Assembly: GCA_027577415.1 (NCBI GenBank) | Contig: JANBQS010000218.1 | Coordinates: 1-25,855 of the forward strand | Reading direction: 5' to 3' | Length of the DNA: 25,855 nucleotides | Source of the DNA: Coemansia sp. RSA 922 | Taxonomy: Eukaryota > Kickxellomycota > Kickxellomycetes > Kickxellales > Kickxellaceae | In this document: positions 1-9,600 of the stretch, in pieces | How the letters are laid out: each line of letters starts with the position of its first letter | Numbering within the stretch: the first letter of the stretch is position 1 | Program-made: the position numbers and the translations under genes | Notes under the pieces: generated by a model | The model's input: the letters and a program-made list of their open reading frames with translations, nothing else | Told to the model about the DNA's origin: nothing | The model's database searches: none

Positions 1-464
1 CCAATTGCAAAATGAACAACGTGTAAAAATAAGCCTTTTAGTCGTATTGTTTGGCGGTTAGATAATACGAAGAGCGAGAAAAGCTGGGCTGTAGAAGATA
101 AAATGGTTTCAAAAAAGGGGGCAAATCAAAAAATGAAAAAGAACTTTTTTTTTCTCTTTTTGGCTGTGGGGAGCGGAAGTGTCTCGCGTGTTCGCGTGTT
201 TCGGTTGGCTGGCAACTAATCGGCCAACACCCAATCAATAAAAAAATGGGTTGGCCAGTGCACATGGTTTTTTTGACAAGTGGTGGTCGCGATGAAAGAA
301 ATGGTTTAATTTAAATAGAAGAAAGAAATTGATAATTGACACAAAGGAGAAAAAAGAGTATAGGCAAGACATGTCGCACGCCCTCGTAAACTGCAGACAG
401 TAAAATCAGACAGTTTCCGTGCGAAAAAAAAGAAGAGCGTAGATACCAGTCAGGCGTCGTTGGC
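1..464. other. Intergenic / 3' flank of SNC, no gene seen
   Basis: A/T-rich sequence with several A- and T-homopolymer runs (for example near 110-160 and 420-435). It must hold the 3' UTR of the minus-strand synaptobrevin gene, which stops at 465. The longest reading frame here (minus strand, about 38-265) is low complexity and resembles no family I know. No promoter or RNA gene could be supported. Confidence 0.5.
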
Positions 465-1212
465 TTACTTCTTGGTTACCACGATTGGAACTACAACAAC
501 GAACAGAAATAAAACAGAGTTAGTCAATGGCACAGGTAGTAAGGGGAAAAGGGCGCATGGCCACTTTGTGTGAGATTCATACAACCAAAAAAGAACGTCT
601 TTTGTGCGGAGAGAGAATGGGGAAAGTGAGCACTATTGCTAGAGCACTCTCCGCCATATCTCCAAAAAAAAAACCCCTCTTCATACACATGCATACATAA
701 AAACTTACCAACAATAATAATGATGAGTAGAACGACGACACCAGCCAGGATGATTCTGAGTCTCATATTACGCCACCACATAGTCTTGCGTACCTCGGCA
801 GCATTACGACGGAACTGAGCCGCGCCATCATTGAGTTGGCCAGTTCTATCATCCAAGTCCTTCAAGTTCTCACCGCGTGCCATGACCATCTGGATGTTCT
901 CGTTCATGATATCAACGACTTTATCAACCTCTTGCTGTACTTTGTGACCCTTACTGTGAGGGTCGCCACCGCCGCCGCTGTAGATATCCTGTGGCGAGTC
1001 ATCTCCACGCCGCTGTGATCCAAATCCCTTGTCAGCTTTGCCACCGCCATATCCATAGCCGCTCTCCAAGTTTCCAGGGTTATTGTTGTTGTATGACCTA
1101 CAAAATAATAAAAGGTACGAGACGGGTGTTAGATATTTGCTGAGCTAAGACGTACGCTGAGAATTTGCCAATATTTTTGTCCGCTGTCACGAAATTTCCC
1201 GCATCCTTACAT
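465..1212 (-). CDS. Synaptobrevin/VAMP-type v-SNARE (Snc1/Snc2-like)
   Basis: R-SNARE that drives fusion of secretory and endocytic vesicles with the plasma membrane, anchored by a C-terminal membrane segment. I model three exons on the minus strand: 1212-1211, 1097-709 and 490-465, giving 138 aa. A Gly/Asn-rich head (about 1-50) precedes a SNARE motif (about 53-112) with the zero-layer arginine at about 85 in LDDRTGQL. The conserved MWWRNMRLR juxtamembrane patch and a hydrophobic anchor ending IIVVPIVVTKK follow, close to the yeast Snc1 C terminus. The last intron (708-491) has donor GTAAGT, branch TGACTAAC and acceptor TTGTAG. The first intron (1210-1098) runs GTAAGG to TTGTAG and splits the start codon (AT at 1212-1211, G at 1097), producing MSYNNNNPGN. 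Without that splice there is no in-frame ATG before the SNARE motif. The family is certain; the 5' exon is inferred. Confidence 0.92.
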
Positions 1213-1627
1213 TTTTTTTTTCCGCGCTAGTGTTTAAAAAATAAAAATATAAAATAGTTTGCCGATAGAAGCAAAGAAGAAAGAAGAGAGAAAAAGAAGG
1301 GCACGCGCCGTTTTCGAAAAAGGCAAGATGAATATAAAGAAAAGAAAAGAAAAAAGTTCAATGCGCAAAATTGCAAAGAGAAAAAGGAGGGAAAAAGGCC
1401 GATGAAAACTGTCAAATAGCACGAGGGCCTAGGCAGCGTGTGAGTTTGAGCTATAAAAAAAAAGTTCATAGGCGCAACCCCTATGCACTGTGTTCTGGGC
1501 CCTTTCTGCCAAGCACCTATAATTAGATTCTTTATTCACTGTTAGGGTTCTCTCTCGTAGATAGCGGCGGCAAATACTCTCCGCTGCTCCGCCATACAAT
1601 TATCCTTTTTTTCTTATTCCTTCAAAG
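1213..1627. other. Divergent promoter region between SNC and MOSC gene
   Basis: About 415 bp between two divergently transcribed genes, so it should hold both promoters and 5' UTRs. It is purine-rich on the plus strand from about 1265 to 1400 and pyrimidine-rich just before the MOSC ATG. I could not identify a convincing TATA box. The minus-strand reading frames here (about 1227-1469) are Phe/Leu-rich translations of the purine tract and are not credible genes. Confidence 0.45.
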
Positions 1628-2590
1628 ATGATCACAGCTGCATGCGATCCAGCACCATTCACCACCAGCAGTAATGATAAATGGACGGTATCTGCGCTCT
1701 ACACGTACCCCATCAAGTCCTGCCAGCCAACGTCGCTATCCAGCTCCCTAGTCAGCGAAACAGGCCTGCTCTATGATCGGCTATGGATGTTAACTGACGC
1801 CAAGTCTGGCCGTTTTGTAACACAGCGGCAAGAGCCCCAGCTAGCACTAATAAAGGTATCCATTGACACGAAATCCAGTACGCTAGAGCTCTCAGCACCC
1901 AGCATGTCCACCACCCTACAATTGCCATTGCATCCCCAGCCCGGTGTTGATCTAGGCGAGCAGTACAAAGTACGCGTATGGTACGACGACGTTTACGGTC
2001 GCTGCTGTGGTGAAGCAGCCCAAGCCTGGCTAACCACCTTTGTGGGAAAGCCCATTCGACTGCTGTACAAGGATAGTGCCGAGACACGTCTTGTGTCGCG
2101 ATACTTGCCTGACGACGAAACCTGTCACTTGCCTCCTCAGTCGGGGTTTGCCGATGTGTTCCCATTCCACATCATCGCTGATACTTCGCTCGACCATGTC
2201 AACCAGCACGTTCCTCTGCCATTGACTCACCACCATTTCCGTCCCAACATCGTTCTGTCTGCCACCAACTCTGACGCCCCTCCCTATGACGAAGAGACAT
2301 GGAAGCGAATCGAGTTTGATTCCCCTGAGGACAAAACCTGGTCAATGTTTGTCACTTCGCGTACGCCTCGCTGTACTATGCCCAATGTCGATCTGAATAC
2401 AGGAACGATGCGCACTGACGGAGAGCCAATAAAGTCATTGCGCAAGTTCCGGTGCACAGATCCAGGCAAACCAACCTACGTCTGCTTTGGCATGCAAGCT
2501 ACGCCACAACACGCCGGCCAAGTCATTCGCTTGGGTCAAGCAGTAACCGTTCGCGAGCGTGGTTTCCACTCTCTAACACAACCGCTCTAA
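1628..2590 (+). CDS. MOSC-domain protein, mARC-like molybdoenzyme
   Basis: 320 aa, intronless. The first ~150 residues match the MOSC N-terminal beta-barrel domain (ALYTYPIKSC at 23-32, GLLYDRLWML at 46-55). The second half is the MOSC domain, with FRPNIVL at about 204-210 and RTPRCTMPNVDLNTG at about 245-259. Cys249 matches the cysteine that ligates molybdenum in mitochondrial amidoxime-reducing component (mARC) proteins. The likely role is reduction of N-hydroxylated compounds using a cytochrome b5/b5-reductase chain; this comes from the family and is not shown here. There is no obvious membrane anchor or strong targeting sequence, unlike animal mARC. Its 3' end carries AATAAA at 2617-2622, only 45 bp before the opposing RCL1 stop, so the two 3' UTRs probably overlap. 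The ATG at 1628 is the first in the frame. Confidence 0.88.
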   Translation: MITAACDPAPFTTSSNDKWTVSALYTYPIKSCQPTSLSSSLVSETGLLYDRLWMLTDAKSGRFVTQRQEPQLALIKVSIDTKSSTLELSAPSMSTTLQLPLHPQPGVDLGEQYKVRVWYDDVYGRCCGEAAQAWLTTFVGKPIRLLYKDSAETRLVSRYLPDDETCHLPPQSGFADVFPFHIIADTSLDHVNQHVPLPLTHHHFRPNIVLSATNSDAPPYDEETWKRIEFDSPEDKTWSMFVTSRTPRCTMPNVDLNTGTMRTDGEPIKSLRKFRCTDPGKPTYVCFGMQATPQHAGQVIRLGQAVTVRERGFHSLTQPL

Positions 2591-2634
2591 TATAAAGTTC
2601 TATTCTGCACTTTTTCAATAAAATAAAAACACTC

Positions 2635-3717
2635 TTACGTTGTCTTTTTGCCCACATTAATGTATCCCGAGCCCATGCAAGTCATTATTACAGTGTTTGA
2701 CTCTGGATCCGGCTTGATCTTGAACGCAATGTTAAAGAACTCCTTGATATCACGCAGATACTGGATAGTAAACGGCGTAAGCTTACCGATCCTAGTCTTT
2801 GACGCATGCTCGGGACCCAAGACCATTAAGAGCAGTGCCAGCCACTGGTGCGACGAGTCAAAGCACCCGCCACGCGAGATCTCAGTCAGCAGAATTTTAG
2901 CCGCATCACGGCCAATGTCCTCAGGCGCGTCTCCTGGATCCGCACACAACTCAGCAGTCATCAGCACGCCCGTAGTAGACTCTGCTACCAGTGAGATACC
3001 GAATCCAGGAGAGAACCCTGATTCAGCACCTTTATACACATCGGTATAAATGTATATATCGGGAATAAACTTGTTAAGCTCACCCCTGGCCGCCTCCACC
3101 ATGCGGTTAGCAGTCTGAGGCGAGACGCGAGTAGCATAGGAGATACCACGAATACGCCGGATCTTCCCCGCATCGATAAACTGTATAGGCTTGACAGCAC
3201 GCACCACAGGACATATGAACCGCACCTCTCCGCCACCCTTGGGAGGAGCACCACGCTTAGTGATTCTCAGCTCCACTCCCTCCTCAATCCCAAAGTTCCG
3301 GTAGTTGACCAGCGTCGCCGTACGAATCGTGTCCACGGAAAGATCAGTGTTATTCATTGTAACGCCCCGCAAAGTGGCTATCATTTGCTCTTTTCCAAAG
3401 GGCGCCAAAGCTACAAGCGCTTCGAGGTAGTAGCCGATACCGCGGGATACTGGACAGTCCATCTCTATACGTCCGCCAGTAATCATGCCGGGTCGGAGAG
3501 CTACAGAGGAACCTGTGTGTGAAATTACAATGCGTGTGCCGTTGGTGGCCTTTTCTAGCAGCCGCAACAGCGAGATTTCAAAGTCGCGGAGTCCAGGGTT
3601 CGTGTCGTTGGATCGAATATTGTCAATACGCACGGGGCGCTGGCTGAGGATCGAAAACACCAGTCTCTGCTTCAGAAACTGGTGGCCCTCAAACTGGATA
3701 ACGTCCCTCTTCGACAT
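2635..3717 (-). CDS. RCL1: RNA 3'-terminal phosphate cyclase-like protein Rcl1
   Basis: 360 aa, close to the usual ~365 for the family, intronless. Rcl1 works with the GTPase Bms1 in the nucleolar small-subunit processome and is needed for early 18S pre-rRNA cleavage. The N terminus (FEGHQFLKQRLVFSILS) and RPGMITGGRIEMDCPVSRGI are typical of eukaryotic Rcl1. The catalytic histidine context of true RtcA cyclases (EHxxDQ-like) is replaced by SSHQWLALLLMVLGPEH, as expected for the inactive cyclase branch. I chose the ATG at 3717 (MSKRDVIQFEG) because the upstream extension of the frame contains no ATG and looks like UTR. It is divergent from the mS37 gene over about 254 bp and convergent with the MOSC gene. 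Confidence 0.95.
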   Translation of the reverse strand: MSKRDVIQFEGHQFLKQRLVFSILSQRPVRIDNIRSNDTNPGLRDFEISLLRLLEKATNGTRIVISHTGSSVALRPGMITGGRIEMDCPVSRGIGYYLEALVALAPFGKEQMIATLRGVTMNNTDLSVDTIRTATLVNYRNFGIEEGVELRITKRGAPPKGGGEVRFICPVVRAVKPIQFIDAGKIRRIRGISYATRVSPQTANRMVEAARGELNKFIPDIYIYTDVYKGAESGFSPGFGISLVAESTTGVLMTAELCADPGDAPEDIGRDAAKILLTEISRGGCFDSSHQWLALLLMVLGPEHASKTRIGKLTPFTIQYLRDIKEFFNIAFKIKPDPESNTVIMTCMGSGYINVGKKTT

Positions 3718-3971
3718 GATTAGAAAAAAAGGACAAAGTTTTAAAATATACGTGCAAAAGAGAGAGAGAAGAAAGCGTGTAGCCAGCGCAAGAAAAGTTG
3801 TAGTGAGTATTTGAAAATCGGCAGTCCTTTTTTTTCTGCCGAGATTATTTGATCCACAGATCAATCGACTCTATTTACTGGCACAGACAGCTATCTCGTG
3901 CAAATTCGTCTTTCTGTCGTCAAATTTGTGGTTTTATTTCATTCACTTTTTCATCGCATTTATAACCGATA
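3718..3971. promoter_or_regulatory. Shared promoter region RCL1 / mS37
   Basis: 254 bp between the ATG of RCL1 (minus) and the ATG of the mitoribosomal mS37 gene (plus). One gene serves cytosolic small-subunit biogenesis and the other the mitochondrial small subunit, so a common bidirectional promoter is plausible. The sequence is A/T-rich with a T-run near 3830. No specific binding site was identified with confidence. Confidence 0.4.
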
Positions 3972-4217
3972 ATGACGGCTGTAAATATCCCCAGACTCAG
4001 AGTCCGACCCAAGAAAGCGCAACCTCTGGCCCAGTGCGCCATGGAAATGTCCACTCTATCGACTTGCTGGGCGTCACTTTCGATCGATGATAAGCGTTGC
4101 GCAGAGGCGGCCAAATCTCTAATGTCGTGTATGCAAAAGCCAAGACCACGGCCCGCAAAACGGTCCAACGTCAATTACCACCTTGCACGGTTGGGCAAAC
4201 AAGTTCTAGGCAAATAA
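3972..4217 (+). CDS. MRP10: Mitochondrial small ribosomal subunit protein mS37 (Mrp10/CHCHD1)
   Basis: 81 aa, intronless. It carries a twin CX9C (CHCH) fold: Cys24-x9-Cys34 and Cys45-x9-Cys55, the pattern recognised by the Mia40 oxidative import pathway. The C-terminal SNVNYHLARLGKQ matches the conserved SNINYHAARL tail of yeast Mrp10. Mrp10 is a structural protein of the mitochondrial ribosomal small subunit. The N-terminal IPRLRVRPKK is basic, as in the yeast protein, which uses its N terminus for matrix targeting. The stop codon TAA (4215-4217) lies inside an AATAAA (4213-4218), so the poly(A) signal appears to overlap the last codon. Only 28 bp separate it from the opposing MoCF-like gene. 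Confidence 0.93.
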   Translation: MTAVNIPRLRVRPKKAQPLAQCAMEMSTLSTCWASLSIDDKRCAEAAKSLMSCMQKPRPRPAKRSNVNYHLARLGKQVLGK

Positions 4218-4245
4218 ATTCTTTATATTTTAAAACAGAAAAAAG

Positions 4246-5172
4246 TTAGGGCGTGTTGGTGCCCAGATCAATGCCATCAAGTAAGAGGCAGATTTCTGCT
4301 CGACATGCCTCCACCTGTTCTTTATTCTTGCCGACTACCGAAACTACAACCGTAGGCTTCCAGTCAGGTGAAACTTCATTTGTCGTTGGTTGCTTCTTGG
4401 GGACCCAGTCTGGGTAGGAGCCGATCTTGACACCCATGGGAGCATATCGTTCCTGTAGTTTATCAAGAATCGGAGCAATGGCTGATTCTCGCTGTCGAAT
4501 GCCAACCAACGCTCTGGTAAACGCCAACACGGTTTTGCCTGATAGTCTAGCGACCAATCCGGGCAAATATGCATCAACCAGGTCCTCAAACAGCTTTGGA
4601 ATCCCCGGAAACACATGCACACGGCCCATGACACTAACCACAGGTACCCAGTACTCCTCACACGGATACACGACCTGCGCATTAGCTGGTAAAAGGGCCA
4701 TTCGTGCCATCGCTATTTGCTCAGCAGTTCCCTGTGGGTCAGGCATAGTCAGAGAACCGCGAGATTTCATTATCCGCCGCATTCGCGCCAAAGTATCATC
4801 ATGATACGCCAGCTTACTACCGAATGCCCGGGATACCGCATCGTAAGTTATATCGTCGTGTGTGGGTCCTATACCGCCACTAGTAAACACAATATCGTGG
4901 TTTTGTGACAGGCGTTGAAGCGAGTTTGATATGGATTCGTATTGGTCGGGTACTATCTCGATCTTTTCAACTTGTACGCCGAGTTCGAAACACCGCTTGG
5001 CGAAATAGAAAGAGTTTATATCGAGTGTTTTGCCACTCAGTATCTCGTCACCGATAACACATAGGGCACCGGTCAGCGAATTCGTCGCGCTCTTTTTCGA
5101 TATAAACCGTCGCTGAGTCGCTATTGCTGCTCGGCATACAGTGTAGTGGTTAGACCAACAACGCGTCAACAT
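4246..5172 (-). CDS. CinA/MoaB-like (MoCF) domain protein, probably mitochondrial
   Basis: 308 aa from the ATG at 5172, intronless. From about residue 37 it reads as a molybdopterin-binding-like (MoCF, CinA N-terminal) domain: GALCVIGDEILSGKTLDINS, then VFTSGGIGPTHDDITYDAVS, then a C-terminal VFPGIPKLFEDL segment. Close relatives include the N-terminal domain of eukaryotic FAD synthase FLAD1, reported to hydrolyse FAD, and bacterial CinA. No PAPS-reductase-like FAD synthase domain follows, so this is a stand-alone version and its reaction is uncertain. The first ~30 residues (arginine-rich, no acidic residue, ending RRFISKKS) look like a mitochondrial presequence. An in-frame ATG at 5256 would add 28 mostly hydrophobic residues; I prefer 5172 because it leaves a clean presequence and has A at -3. 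Confidence 0.82.
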   Translation of the reverse strand: MLTRCWSNHYTVCRAAIATQRRFISKKSATNSLTGALCVIGDEILSGKTLDINSFYFAKRCFELGVQVEKIEIVPDQYESISNSLQRLSQNHDIVFTSGGIGPTHDDITYDAVSRAFGSKLAYHDDTLARMRRIMKSRGSLTMPDPQGTAEQIAMARMALLPANAQVVYPCEEYWVPVVSVMGRVHVFPGIPKLFEDLVDAYLPGLVARLSGKTVLAFTRALVGIRQRESAIAPILDKLQERYAPMGVKIGSYPDWVPKKQPTTNEVSPDWKPTVVVSVVGKNKEQVEACRAEICLLLDGIDLGTNTP

Positions 5173-5390
5173 GATGGAAAGGTAAATACTTTTGAAAGTT
5201 AAGAAGAAATATAAATCCAGTTTTTGGATTCTGCTGATCAGCCTGTGAGTCAACATGCTGGGAAATAGCCGGGAGAGGAAGGCCCACGATTAGATAAATA
5301 GCGGGGCAAAAAAAGGTTACGATAGCTCTTCGTCTTTTCTCTGCTTCTCTTCGTCTTCTTTTATCTATCTTCTTCTTTTTGATCTACACC

Positions 5391-6549
5391 ATGAGCACCA
5401 ACATTGTTATCAACGTTCCGGCTACCTCGGCCAACATTGGACCCGGTTTCGACGTCATGGGTCTATCTCTCTCCCTATACCTAACGGTCCAAGCCCGTGT
5501 AGAATCCGATAAACCCAGCAGTCCCACCAACATAACTCTAGAGTACGAGGGCCAGAACTCCAGCGGCTTATCGCTAGACCCCAACTCCAATCTAATAACA
5601 CGCACAGCGCTCTACGTTCTAGCCTGCAGCGGTATCAAGAGCTTCCCGCATCCAACCACTGTCCTCGTAAACAACCGCATCCCACTAGGTCGCGGTCTAG
5701 GCTCCTCCGGTGCAGCCGTAGTAGCCGGTGTACTCCTAGCCAACGCCGTAGCCTCATTGAATCTGACTCAGCAGCGGATGCTAGACTACTGTCTGATGAT
5801 TGAGCATCATCCAGATAATGTCGCAGCAGCACTCGTAGGCGGGTTCGTCGCCAGCTACCTGATAGACGTGGATAGGTCCGGCAATATCCCCGAGAGCGAG
5901 GCAGATGAGGCGGAGGTCCTGCGGCGCGAGCGAGAGCAAAAGGCAGCGGCCGCAGATGAGACCGTCAAACTGCCACCAGACAATATTGGTCACTTCCTAA
6001 GACTCGGGTGCTCACCAAAGATCAAGGCTATCACCATCATCCCCCAGTTCGAATTGGCCACATCAAAGGCGCGCGCCGCGTTGCCTGGCTCCTACAAGAC
6101 CCAAGACGTGGTAAGTACACCCCCCTATGCAAATTTACTTGCTCACAATACTGCAATGTGCTAAACACTGATGAAATCTCCTTTGGTAGGTCTTCAATCT
6201 CCAGCGTCTCGCTGTGCTGACCACGGCTCTGGGCCGGGAGACCCCAGACCCTTGGCTGATCTACCGCGCAATGGAGGACAAGGTCCACCAGCCATATCGA
6301 ATGCACCTGATCCCTGGTCTGCCTGAGATCTTAGCCACGTTCAACCCCGACAACACGCCCGGTCTGCTTGGTATCTGCCTGAGCGGCGCAGGACCCACCA
6401 TCCTCGCACTGGCAGTCAGCGACTTTGACGAAATCGCAGCCAAGATCCGCGCCGTCTTTGACCGCCAACCCAACGGCGGTATCGCCACAGAATACAAGGT
6501 CCTAGATATTGTCAGCGAAGGCGCATCTTGCGTCGAATCGTCGCTTTAG
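5391..6549 (+). CDS. THR1: Homoserine kinase (GHMP family)
   Basis: Phosphorylates homoserine with ATP in threonine biosynthesis. Two exons, 5391-6110 and 6190-6549, give 359 aa (yeast Thr1 is 357). The N terminus VPATSANIGPGFDVMGLSLS and the ATP-binding loop PLGRGLGSSGAAVVAG (about 98-113) are classic GHMP-kinase motifs, and GICLSGAGPTILALAV near the C terminus is the third GHMP motif. The 79-nt phase-0 intron (6111-6189, GTAAGT to GGTAG) joins SYKTQDV to VFNLQRLAVLTT, restoring a stretch nearly identical to yeast Thr1. The ATG at 5391 has a good context (ACACC before it); an in-frame ATG 12 bases upstream would add four residues. A charged insert (about 165-195, ESEADEAEVLRREREQ) is variable in fungi. 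Confidence 0.96.
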
Positions 6550-6638
6550 ACCATCCCCTCTTTTTTTCTTCAAAACGACAAGTTTAACAATGTTCGTAGT
6601 ATTAGATGCCATAGTAATGTGTATCATTTGAGTATTTG

Positions 6639-9600
6639 CTAGCGCAGCTTGCGGTCCAACTGGTCGTTAGATCGGCTAGCAGTTGCCAACGGCTTAACGC
6701 TCCGAGCAAATACCGGAAACTCAGTGACCTCGGGCGACGACACCGGCGTAGCAGCCGGTGACGACGTGCGTGAGCCAAGCAATGCCGACGACGACAGTAC
6801 GCGCCTTTGCACCGGGCTCACCAGGCGAAGCGGGAACTCTGCGAACTGGACCAGCGCCAGCCAAGCCGAAATGGCATTAGCAACCGAGTACAAAATATAC
6901 GGCCTGCGGATGCTGTACAGCCAGGCATAGACGACAGCCGACCCAAAGAACGCATACGTCATGACCCGAAGCCACCACGCCGTGCGACTTGGCGCCGCAC
7001 GCTCCGTGGCAGTAAACGTCAGCCGCGGCACAATGTGGTAAGAAGCAAGCAGGCGCAGGGCAAAGTACCCAGCCATGTTCGCCAAGTTGTGGTCTGACGG
7101 AGCATCCTCAAACCACAGGACACTGAGATTGCGCACCCACACCAGCAGCTCCGGCGCGCAGTACGGCAGGCTGCTCGTCCAGAACAGCAGCAGCCCCAGT
7201 TGGTACCGCGCGCGATCCCGCAGCACATTCGATACCAAGAGCCGCTGCGGCGTCAGCGACGACGCTGAGTGCGGAGCTGCCAAGTACGCGTGCGACATGG
7301 TCCGTATGGCAGTAAACAGCTGCGCCATATAGATCACAAGAAAGGCGAACTGGTACGGGACAAACGTGCACACAAAGACGACAAATGCAACTGTCGCAAT
7401 CAGCGGTCTAACAGGGATCTTGACAAAGCGAGGCTTCAGTCGCCCATCCTCGCTTACAGCCTCTAGTACGTCGTGTCGGCTCCAGTGCTTTCGCGTACTC
7501 TCGAATCGCCCCGAAACGTCTGCCATGGCCCATGACGCCAGGCTGCAGATCGCCGTCAACACAATGGCCTCCAACGCAACGAATCCCAGTGACACAATCA
7601 CTAGTAGAGCTGGTACGAGGCCCAGTACCCAGCCAGAGCCGCGAGTGCCCATGAACAGGTTATTCCACGACGCCAGCGTTGCGGGTGACCACACATTGCC
7701 CATCAAGTGAGCTACCATCCTTTGCAAAATGGGCGTCAGTACTGCTGCCACCAGGAGCACTGACAAAGTGCCATTGCGAATCAACCGCTCAATCGAGGTC
7801 AGGCAGCTAGGGAACGCCGGAGTAGACAAGCTCCCTCTACATTTAGGGCTCGGTGTGGTTTCCAGCGAAACGCCAGCATTCCATGTGCGCAGCTGGTGCA
7901 ACATAACCAGGCATGCCCACACAAACGCCATGGCCAGCAAAGCCATGTCATACCGCTTGATCGTGCGGTTCAGCGACGAGTACCAGTTGATTCGCAGTGC
8001 CAGTTCAAAGCCCACATAGTAGTCTGGATCTGCCCACACGTCAATAAACAGGCCGTCCCACTGTCCCGCGGATTTGAGCTCAGAGTCCTCGGCATTGGTA
8101 ATGACATCGCTGGGCAAGTACGCGCCGCGCCCATGGATCGCAAAGTCAACCGTGTCTTGGTCATACCAGAACCTGCTCTCAAACCGCCGGCCGTCAGACT
8201 GCCGGATAATAGGCCGGAATCTGGGCGCAGCACTCATAAATTGACTGGACGATGTGTTGCGACGCATAGTCAGAGTGCCTCGAAAAACAAAAAAGGGGCT
8301 CTCTGGAACATTCAGCCTGATGCGCGTGCGTGTACTGGAGCCGATGCGCGACTTTGTCGTGGGTGTCCGAATGGCAAGTGAGTGTAGTAGCCGTACATAG
8401 CTAGGGCTAGACTCTAGCTGTACAAGGTCCTTCACGATTGTTGCATGGAAAAAGCCAGCTACGCCTGGCTTTGTTGGCAACTGCATGCCAAGGAACTCAA
8501 ACTGCTCCAACGCGCTAACAGGTACTTCCATATAATTCAAGGCGTACAATGGCAGCTCTGGGTCGTCGTCAGCGCGCCGCATCGGCAGCTTCGTGGGCAG
8601 CGGTGCTGATAGAGCCTGACATGTCACGCTGGTCTCGGGATTGGCACTGTTTGACGCCACTTTAATACGGTTGCATCCAAGCAAGATGGGCTGATAGCCA
8701 GCGATTGAACCAGAAGCGTGCGCCGTGGCAAAAAGGCGCGGATCATATACCAGCTGCGCCGTTGAGTCACTGGTAGCCTTATTGACTGGCAAAAGATGTA
8801 GCGCAACGCCAAGCCCCGCCTTATCCGCATGGTCTCCAGAGAGCAGCTTTTGCATATCCTCTGGCACAAGCCTAGCAGCGCCATCCCTATGAACGTACAC
8901 ATACGAGTAGTCGTCGTTGGTAGTTCGGTTCGTTGCCAGAGATTCAGGTGCGGAATTGGCACCTCGCTCCCAATCGGAGTACAACTGGCGGCGCATAATC
9001 GACATTCGCTCGTCAAGCGGGAGCAACTGAGACGGCTGGCGAGCATCCATTATCTGGATCAGCATGCTGGAAAACTTTTTCGCCATTTGCGCACACCACA
9101 GAATGCTCTGGTGGTCAAGGCTCAGCCACACGTCGTCGACGCCCGAAGACAAGATGCTGAGCGAGTTTTTGGGCGGCGCCAGATCTCCGATATACGTATA
9201 GTCCGAGTTGATCATCGAGTCCAAATTGCCGCCAGCGATGGATACCAGGCTGACGTCGTCAAGCGTGCCATTGTGAAACCCATGCCGCCAAAAGCTATTG
9301 ACGCTGCTATACACCTTGTCAACATAGTACTCTAGCGATGCCGTGGGGTTGTTGTGCGGCGTCGACAGCGTAAATATCGCTTGCACAGAGCCCACGATAT
9401 GGTTCGGCAGTGTAAAGGCTGTGCGCGCCACTACGCCGCCCATCGAATGGCCCACCACAACCACCGATGTCGGCAAGGCAAATTTGGTTCCCTGCGAGGG
9501 CAAACGGTATTTGGCGCGAGTCTCCGGGTACAGAGATAGTATATAGCGAATAGCGTCGTTGATAAAGTCAGCCTGCTCGAGGATGGAGTACCCATGAAGC

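Noticed and set aside
38..265. Minus-strand 75-codon frame at the left edge
   Set aside because: Low complexity, contains homopolymer-encoded runs, and matches nothing recognisable.
1227..1469. Minus-strand 80-codon frame rich in Phe, Leu and Ser
   Set aside because: It is the translation of a purine-rich tract in the divergent promoter; low complexity and no family resemblance.
3718..3864. N-terminal extension of RCL1
   Set aside because: The extended frame has no ATG (its apparent start is TTG) and does not resemble Rcl1; the ATG at 3717 gives the conserved N terminus.
5173..5256. Longer start for the MoCF-like protein at 5256
   Set aside because: Adds a Phe/Leu-rich segment ahead of what looks like a complete mitochondrial presequence. 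Not excluded, but less likely.
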